Shown here: one piece after another, positions 31,939-36,953 of the stretch
Layout: each line of letters starts with the position of its first letter
How positions within the stretch are numbered: position 1 is the first letter of the stretch
Assembly (NCBI GenBank): GCA_031276485.1
Contig: JAISMY010000009.1
Span: forward strand, 1-36,953
Origin: Desulfovibrio sp.
GTDB lineage: Bacteria; Desulfobacterota; Desulfovibrionia; Desulfovibrionales; Desulfovibrionaceae
DNA length: 36,953 nt
Direction: 5' to 3'
Position numbers and translations under genes: made by a program
The notes under the pieces: generated by a model
Told to the model about the DNA's origin: nothing
Seen by the model: only the letters and a program-made list of their open reading frames with translations
The model's database searches: none

Positions 31939-33138
31939 CTAAGCCGGGTTGCGCCGCCGGACGGCGGCTGTTTTACGGGTATGGTAAAGGAACGTCGCCG
32001 CCGCGAGGGCGAGGAGCGCCGCCTGTGGGGCCAGGGTTTCCAGCGTGGGATACACGCCGAGCAGATCAACGGAACCGATGAAGGATACGGGGGTCACGGA
32101 AACCGCATCGGCTTCCTGCAGTTCCTTCACGCCGCCTCCGGCAAACACGACGGCCATGATGTACATGAGAACGCCGGTGCCGATGAAGAAGGGACGCAGG
32201 GGAATGCGCAGGCTGCCGAAACGGATGAGGACGAACAGCGCGACGAGGCACACGCTGCTCACGCCGAAGCCGTACCAGACCATGTCGATATGGTCCCCGG
32301 CGTCCGTCAGCAAGGCCTGATAAAAGAGTATGGTTTCCGCCCCCTCACGGAATACCGCGAGAAAGGCGGCCGCGCCCAGGGCGAACACGCTGCCCCTGCC
32401 GACCGCCGCGGCTACCTTGCCTTCGATATAGGAACGCCAGGCCGCGCTTTCCGCCTTGGAAATCATCCAGTTGCTGACTAAGAACAGGACGGCTGCGGCC
32501 AGCAGCATGGTGACGCCTTCGAGAATTTCCTGATCGGCGCCGCTGACGGCGAAGAAGCGTTGCAGAGCGAGGGCCAGCAGGGCGCTGACCGGCACGGCGA
32601 TTGCCCCGCCCGCGTAGACTACCCTGGTCAGGGCGGCGTTGCCGGAGCGGATCAGGTAGGCGGCGATGGCCGCGACCACCAGGATGGCCTCAAACCCTTC
32701 GCGCAGCAGGATAAGCAGGGACGCCGCGAAAACGGGCCAGCCGCCGTCCTGCCTGCCGTCCAGGGAGTCTCCGTCCTCGCGCAGCATCCTGTTCAATCCG
32801 TCAAGGCTTGTGCGGACCTCTTTGTTGGGAGCGCCGTCGGTCATCAGGCGCTTGACCTCGGCAAAGCGGTATTCGACGACGGCGGCGCGTTTGCCGGACA
32901 CATAGGCCATGACGGCGCGCTCCACTCCGAGTTTTTCATAGTATTCAAAGTAGGCCCTGTTGACCAGCGCCTTGGCTTTTTCGGCATCCTTGGTGGTGAA
33001 GTACACCTCGTAGGCGTCGTTCAGAATCACGCTCATCTCGTCCGTGATTGCCCGCCACGAGGCGTATTGGGCGGCGGACGCCGCTGCGGCGGGGCAGAAC
33101 GGAAGCAGCAGACAGGCAAAAATGACGAATTTTTTCAT
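31939..33138 (-). CDS. FTR1-family high-affinity iron permease
   Basis: 399 residues from the ATG of MKKFVIFAC at 33138, preceded by AGGAGG; the ORF-track start is seven codons early. A signal peptide (1-24) leads a helical periplasmic domain to about 125. Seven membrane segments follow. The iron-transport motifs REXXE occur twice: REGFE at 146-150 and REGAE at 264-268. These acids carry iron across the inner membrane in FTR1, EfeU and FetM. It is the first gene of the P19 locus and matches Cj1658. The promoter at 33207-33235 probably drives the whole locus. Confidence 0.95.
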   Translation of the reverse strand: MKKFVIFACLLLPFCPAAAASAAQYASWRAITDEMSVILNDAYEVYFTTKDAEKAKALVNRAYFEYYEKLGVERAVMAYVSGKRAAVVEYRFAEVKRLMTDGAPNKEVRTSLDGLNRMLREDGDSLDGRQDGGWPVFAASLLILLREGFEAILVVAAIAAYLIRSGNAALTRVVYAGGAIAVPVSALLALALQRFFAVSGADQEILEGVTMLLAAAVLFLVSNWMISKAESAAWRSYIEGKVAAAVGRGSVFALGAAAFLAVFREGAETILFYQALLTDAGDHIDMVWYGFGVSSVCLVALFVLIRFGSLRIPLRPFFIGTGVLMYIMAVVFAGGGVKELQEADAVSVTPVSFIGSVDLLGVYPTLETLAPQAALLALAAATFLYHTRKTAAVRRRNPA

Positions 33139-33178
33139 ACCACCCCCTCCTGCGGGCAAGTGGGTGAAAGCACGGTGC

Positions 33179-33235
33179 AGATAATGAACGTCAAATTCAT
33201 CAACGCAGAATGCCGAACAGAATTCGTTCTGTCAA
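33179..33235 (-). promoter_or_regulatory. Candidate promoter and operator of the iron locus
   Basis: Minus strand: a perfect -35 TTGACA (33230-33235), 17-bp spacer, then CATTCT (33207-33212) as -10. The spacer is largely taken up by the palindrome ACAGAATTCGTTCTGT (33217-33232), well placed for a repressor. Downstream, GATAATGAACGTCAAATTC (33179, plus strand) contains one good Fur half-site GATAAT. Iron-dependent repression would fit the genes; which repressor binds is not shown. Confidence 0.5.
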
Positions 33236-33245
33236 CTTTTTTCAG

Positions 33246-33373
33246 CAAAGATTTCTTTATGGCCCGAAACCTCTCTCTTCAGGGAGATTGCCGCTTGACG
33301 CCCGGCGAAGCCGGGCATACCTTTCCCGTAACCTCTCCCTTCAGGAAGGTGAACAGTCCACCCGGCTCCGTAT
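33246..33373 (-). repeat. Dispersed palindromic repeat, long copy
   Basis: The reverse complement follows the 16998-17127 copy over its whole length: GGAGCCGGGTGGACTG, a CCTTCCTGAAGGGAGAGG hairpin, GCCCGGCTTCGCCGGGC, CAATCTCCCTGAAGAGAGAG, then GGGCCATAAAGAAATCTTTG. Here the end has mutated away from the ATG context (AAGAAATCTTTGCTGA) and no gene starts from it. It lies just upstream of the iron-locus promoter. Confidence 0.75.
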
Positions 33374-33396
33374 CCGCCGGATGTCGGGATGACGAT

Positions 33397-34398
33397 ATGA
33401 TACTTCAATCTGTCCCCGCTTCATGTCGGGAAGATTTTCCAATATGGACGAAGGCTGCCGTCAGCACAAATCAGGTGGATCCTTTTTGCTGTTCTCCGTT
33501 ATGGCAGCTTTCCTTTCATGAGGCGTTCAGCCCCAATCGCAGATTATTTATTGAAGAATCTACCGACAGCGCGTTGATCTTTGCGGAAAAGGTTTTTGAT
33601 CGCGGTGAAATATTTCTGACGCCGATTGAGCCGTACTGGTTTTTCGGCTGTCCGCTGTTGGGCAGCCGTTCTGTCGCAATGCTGTCGGCCGCGATGGAAT
33701 GGATGCGGAAAGAGTATGCTCCGTTGTTTCCTAAAATCGTGATCAGCGGCATACGCCCCGAAGGACAACTTTTTCGCCGCTTACTGCTTACATTCGGCGA
33801 GCATTTTAATTTCCGCCTTCATTCGGCAGGCGTTCAATGCGCCGCATCTCTAGACGGAGGAATGGAAGGTTTTTTGTCCAGACGATCCGCGAATCATCGG
33901 CAAAAACTCAAAAAGGAATTCCGAAGGGCCTACAGAGAAGGCATATATTTTGAACGTTATGTCCCAAGTTCCGCGTCTGAAGTAGAAGCAATATATTCAC
34001 GCATGATTACTGTTGAGCTCTCAAGCTGGAAAGGTATCGGCCATTGCGGAATGGCTGAACCGCCGTCAAGGCAGTTTTATGATTGTATGCTGCGGCGGCT
34101 TTCCGTTTCCAAGCAGGGCAGAATTATTTTTGCCGGACACGAAGACAGGGACATAGGCTTCATCTTTGGAGGCAAAGTCGGTAATGTCTACCGGGGTCAA
34201 CAGTTCAGTTATGCTGATGACTGGAAAGCATTTTCCATCGGCAACCTGATGCAGATGGAGCAAATCAGATGGCTCTGTGAAGAAGGAGTTCAAAGATATG
34301 ATATGGGGCCGCTTGTCGGTCCGCGTATGGGATATAAAACTCATTGGACAGAAAAAATGATGCCGATTCAGACATGGATTCTTGAACAGAAATATTAA
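33397..34398 (+). CDS. GNAT/FemAB-like acetyltransferase-fold protein
   Basis: 333 residues from the ATG at 33397 (MILQSVPASCRED). The ORF track extends much farther upstream but only because the iron permease is open in antisense. The C-terminal 160 residues follow the BioF2/FemAB-like GNAT pattern: SRRSANHRQKLKKEFRRA (helix after a lost-loop start), ELSSWKGIGHCGM, then IIFAGHEDRDIGFIFGGKVG and DMGPLVGPRMGYKTHWTEK. Such proteins transfer acyl or aminoacyl groups in polysaccharide, lipid or peptidoglycan synthesis. The substrate is unknown. The gene is AT-richer than its neighbours, its ribosome site is weak, and a repeat lies just upstream, which suggests recent acquisition. Confidence 0.75.
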   Translation: MILQSVPASCREDFPIWTKAAVSTNQVDPFCCSPLWQLSFHEAFSPNRRLFIEESTDSALIFAEKVFDRGEIFLTPIEPYWFFGCPLLGSRSVAMLSAAMEWMRKEYAPLFPKIVISGIRPEGQLFRRLLLTFGEHFNFRLHSAGVQCAASLDGGMEGFLSRRSANHRQKLKKEFRRAYREGIYFERYVPSSASEVEAIYSRMITVELSSWKGIGHCGMAEPPSRQFYDCMLRRLSVSKQGRIIFAGHEDRDIGFIFGGKVGNVYRGQQFSYADDWKAFSIGNLMQMEQIRWLCEEGVQRYDMGPLVGPRMGYKTHWTEKMMPIQTWILEQKY

Positions 34399-34473
34399 CG
34401 CCCTATGCTGCCGATTCAGTATCAGGAAAACAGTGTCGGCCTGAACGCGCGCCCGCAATACAAGGAGGCGCCG

Positions 34474-35622
34474 ATGCGCATTATAGTCGCCCCGGATTCG
34501 TACAAGGGCAGCATCTCGGCCCTCGGTGTGGCGGAAGCCGTAACAGAGGGCATTTTACGGGTTTTCAGCCGGGCGGAGGTTGTTGCGCTCCCCGTTGCCG
34601 ACGGCGGCGAAGGAACTGTGGAAGCTTTGGTCGCCGCCACGAAGGGAGAGTTCCGTACCGATACGGTCAGCGGGCCTCTGGGAGACCCGGTGGATGCCGT
34701 TTGGGGTATTTTGGGCGACGGCAAAACAGCGATTATCGAAACGGCTGCGGCTTCCGGCCTGACGCTGCTTGCGCCCGAGCGCCGCGACCCCCTGCGCGCC
34801 TCGACCTACGGTACAGGCATGTTGGTGCGCAAGGTGCTGGACGCCGGCCTGCCCCGCCTGATCATGGGCATAGGCGGCAGCGCCACCAACGACGGCGGCG
34901 CCGGGTTCATCTCGGCCCTGGGCGCGCGGTTCCTTGACGCGGCCGGCGACCCGTTGCCCCCCGGCGGCGCCGCGCTGGCGCACCTGCATACCGTTGATCT
35001 TTTCGGCCTTGACCCCCGTCTTGCCGAGCTGGAAATCCTCGTGGCCTGCGATGTTGACAACCCGCTCTGCGGCCCGCGCGGCGCTTCCGCCGTATTCGGA
35101 CCTCAAAAAGGCGCCGCGCCTGCCGCAGCAGCAGAACTGGACGCCGCCTTGCGCAATTACGGCAATATCGCCGCGGCCGCCGTCAACCGGCAGATAACGG
35201 AAACCCCCGGTGCAGGCGCGGCAGGCGGTCTGGGAGCCGGTCTGCTGTTCTTCACGTCCGCCCGCCTCAGGCCGGGCGTGGAAATCGTGCTGGAAACGCT
35301 GGATTTCGCCTCCGTCGTGTCAACTGCATCCCTGGTGATAACCGGCGAAGGGCGCAGCGATTTCCAGACGGCTTTCGGCAAGGCGCCGGTCGGCGTTGCC
35401 AGGGTCGCCGCCCGCTACGGGGTACCTGTGATCTGTTTGTCCGGAGGATTGGGCGAGGGCTATCGCGATGTTTACGCTCACGGCATCAGCGCCGTGTACG
35501 CGTGCCCGCCCCGCCCCATGACGCTGCAGGAATGTACGGACGCCGGCGGGGAGCAGATATCCGATGCGGCCGAGCGGCTTTGCCGGGTGATACAGGCCGC
35601 TCTGGCCATGCCGGGCCTGTAA
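34474..35622 (+). CDS. Glycerate kinase (GlxK/GarK family)
   Basis: 382 residues from the ATG of MRIIVAPDSYKGSISAL at 34474, right after AAGGAGG; the ORF-track start is too early. It phosphorylates D-glycerate, usually to 2-phosphoglycerate in this family, feeding glycolysis. Signature stretches are APDSYKGS, PVADGGEGTVEAL near 42-54, GIGGSATNDGGAGF near 130-143 and TGEGRSDFQTAFGKAP near 290-305. Length is typical. It starts 75 bp after the GNAT-like gene on the same strand, so the two may be co-transcribed; no other glycerate or glyoxylate gene is near. Confidence 0.93.
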   Translation: MRIIVAPDSYKGSISALGVAEAVTEGILRVFSRAEVVALPVADGGEGTVEALVAATKGEFRTDTVSGPLGDPVDAVWGILGDGKTAIIETAAASGLTLLAPERRDPLRASTYGTGMLVRKVLDAGLPRLIMGIGGSATNDGGAGFISALGARFLDAAGDPLPPGGAALAHLHTVDLFGLDPRLAELEILVACDVDNPLCGPRGASAVFGPQKGAAPAAAAELDAALRNYGNIAAAAVNRQITETPGAGAAGGLGAGLLFFTSARLRPGVEIVLETLDFASVVSTASLVITGEGRSDFQTAFGKAPVGVARVAARYGVPVICLSGGLGEGYRDVYAHGISAVYACPPRPMTLQECTDAGGEQISDAAERLCRVIQAALAMPGL

Positions 35623-35640
35623 TGAAGATGCGGCCCGGAG

Positions 35641-35705
35641 GAAAATTTTCCCTGTGCGCCGGCTCGAAAGTAGCTGAACATAGTACGTAATCAGGGAAAA
35701 ATTTC
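35641..35705. repeat. 65-bp element with 14-bp inverted ends
   Basis: GAAAATTTTCCCTG at the left and CAGGGAAAAATTTC at the right are inverted repeats with one mismatch around 37 bases. It lies 18 bp after the glycerate kinase stop. It may be a long-loop terminator or a small insertion remnant. Confidence 0.5.
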
Positions 35706-35772
35706 AAATTCGACGCCGCTCACGCGGCGTAAGAATAAAAACAAAAAAACAAGGCTTAAACATTAACAGCTC

Positions 35773-35800
35773 ATGAGGGGCCGGAAGCCCGGCCCCTCAT
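35773..35800 (-). terminator. Strong hairpin terminator of the adhesin gene
   Basis: ATGAGGGGCCGG and CCGGCCCCTCAT form a perfect 12-bp stem around AAGC, 27 bases past the adhesin stop on the minus strand. T-rich sequence follows only after a short gap (GAGCTGTTAATGTTT). It could also stop the converging glycerate kinase transcript. Confidence 0.6.
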
Positions 35801-35827
35801 AAACAAAGACAAAAAGCACCCTCGAAA

Positions 35828-36925
35828 CTACCGCAGACACGCAACTGGAGCGTGGCTGCCGACAACGAGGCCGTAGCCGGCGTCGCCGTCGTAGAGGTCC
35901 ACAAAGAACGCGTCGAGCGCGCCGCCGGCCTCACCGGTCCACCACCACGAGGGGGCGTCGGGATCCCATCCGGCGGCATAGGCAGCGCCCTGGGCATTGG
36001 CATCACCATTCCTCTGTGAGGGAGGAGAAATTGCCCGCATTTCATCGACTGTCGGCATCTTGCCGCTGTCCTTGTCTTTGCCGCCGACATAGTCTCCGTT
36101 TTTCCAATTAGACGAATCAACTCCGTCACTGTCGTATTTCCCTGCACCGTTGCAAAGAACATACGCCTCCCTAAAAGTTAATAGCGGGGCATACTCAAGA
36201 TACTCCGCAGGCGCCGTAAACTTTGACAACGGCCCCTTGCCGAAAGACACATCCTGCGTTGCGCTATAGGTTATGCCGCTTATAGTCACTTCCGCTTTAA
36301 CCGTGAGTATGCGCTCGCCCACTATATCCGTCAGTTGCATTGTGGTTGCGCCGGAGGGATCGGTAGTGGAAGTATTGTTGGTCGCGTTGACGATGCGTTC
36401 CTGTGCAAGCTCCTCATAATTCAGGCCGGCTTCCGGCGTTGCTCTCCACGTCAGCCCTGTCTTCTTTCTCCCCCAACCGGACATCATGGCCGGGGAATTG
36501 TTTTGCGCTGAAATCACGCTCCACGTCACCGCAGCTTCGCTCACGGGACTGCCGTTCGTATCCACTACTTTGGCCGTCAGGGAGGCGGTGGAATACAGGT
36601 TGCCGCTGATGAAATCCCCGCCGTTGGAAAACGACGTTATGCTGATCAGGCCGGCTCTGTTGCCGTTCAGAGTAAATGTCCGCCCGTTCTTCCCGGACCG
36701 CACGGTCACGGACTCCACCTCACCCGCAGGCAGGGTGTTACCGTCAAGCTCCAGCAGAAACTCCCTCCGGCTGTCTGTGACGTAACTCTTGGAGAGATCC
36801 CCCGCGTAGGCGGCCCGGACTGAAATCAGATCGTCCGGCAAAGGGGCAGGCCACAGTAAAAAGTAACCGAGTACCAGCGCAGCCGGAAGGCTCCAAATTC
36901 GTAAAGAACCAAAACGATGATACAT
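35828..36925 (-). CDS. Secreted Ig-like (Big_1) protein with an invasin-type adhesion domain
   Basis: 365 residues. A long signal peptide with an extended basic front (MYHRFGSLRIWSLPAALVLGYFLLW) ends near ADAAYAG-type cleavage (VRAAYAG). Residues about 60-225 read as one or two bacterial Ig-like folds: SLTAKVVDTNGSPVSEAAVTW and TTDPSGATTMQLTD are typical Big_1 stretches. The C-terminal 130 residues have a Cys pair (YVLCNG ... PVACLR), KMPTVDEMRAI and PSWWWTGEA. This resembles the DUF823 adhesion domain at the tip of intimin-like proteins. No beta-barrel, LPXTG or lipobox anchors it. AAAGGAG precedes the ATG. Its upstream partner lies outside the window. Confidence 0.7.
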   Translation of the reverse strand: MYHRFGSLRIWSLPAALVLGYFLLWPAPLPDDLISVRAAYAGDLSKSYVTDSRREFLLELDGNTLPAGEVESVTVRSGKNGRTFTLNGNRAGLISITSFSNGGDFISGNLYSTASLTAKVVDTNGSPVSEAAVTWSVISAQNNSPAMMSGWGRKKTGLTWRATPEAGLNYEELAQERIVNATNNTSTTDPSGATTMQLTDIVGERILTVKAEVTISGITYSATQDVSFGKGPLSKFTAPAEYLEYAPLLTFREAYVLCNGAGKYDSDGVDSSNWKNGDYVGGKDKDSGKMPTVDEMRAISPPSQRNGDANAQGAAYAAGWDPDAPSWWWTGEAGGALDAFFVDLYDGDAGYGLVVGSHAPVACLR

Positions 36926-36953
36926 GATAACTCCTTTGGGATTGAAGGCCGGA

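Noticed and set aside
32560-33396. N-terminal extension of the GNAT-like gene given by the ORF track
   Set aside because: It is antisense to the FTR1 gene and crosses the iron-locus promoter and a repeat; the first credible start is ATG 33397.
35828-36100. Diversity-generating retroelement variable region in the adhesin C-terminus
   Set aside because: The C-terminus has a lectin-like feel, but there is no reverse transcriptase, template repeat or adenine-rich variable pattern in the window.

Overview
The window looks like a piece of chromosome from a GC-rich, Gram-negative deltaproteobacterium, most probably a member of the Desulfovibrionaceae. This is an inference. It rests on a class III (c3-type) tetraheme cytochrome c, a rubrerythrin, the tpiA-secG and site-2 protease-trpS pairings, a sigma-54 NtrC-type regulator and lipoprotein/RND parts of an outer-membrane organism. 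No 16S rRNA gene is present to settle the question.

Layout. (1) 1-4.7 kb is a scarred accessory stretch: an ISAzo13 transposase remnant, an orphan NtrC/NtrX-type regulator, an RND adaptor without its pump, a chimeric IS1/IS630 transposase remnant and a Pro/Ala-rich lipoprotein. (2) 5.1-11 kb, all minus strand, is the classical translation cluster: tRNA-Thr(TGT), tRNA-Tyr, tRNA-Gly, tRNA-Thr(GGT), tuf, rpmG, tRNA-Trp, secE, nusG, rplK, rplA, rplJ, rplL. The usual rpoB-rpoC do not follow, and an IS630-type MITE sits between rplA and rplJ. (3) 11-25.9 kb is mixed housekeeping: a GT61-like glycosyltransferase, gap, purA, a DEDD 3'-5' exonuclease, a single-domain response regulator, a site-2 protease, trpS, tpiA-secG, rubrerythrin, glmS and an MFS transporter. 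(4) 25.9-33.2 kb, minus strand, is a seven-gene iron-uptake locus of the Campylobacter p19 type: FTR1 permease, P19, DUF2318 membrane protein, two FtsX-like permeases and an ATPase. It ends in a tetraheme cytochrome c where the Campylobacter locus has thioredoxin-like genes. (5) 33.4-36.9 kb carries a GNAT-like protein, a glycerate kinase and a secreted Ig-like adhesin.

Two kinds of non-coding structure link the regions. One is a dispersed palindromic repeat whose end reads AAGGAATTTTTGATGA. It supplies the Shine-Dalgarno and start codon of tpiA, of the iron-locus ATPase and of one FtsX permease, and in shorter form of the exonuclease. The other is a set of short elements with TACCAAGTTG ends that match the terminus of the IS630 remnant, so they are probably its MITE derivatives. 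The candidate new biology is the iron locus with a built-in cytochrome and the repeat that has become part of translation initiation signals.
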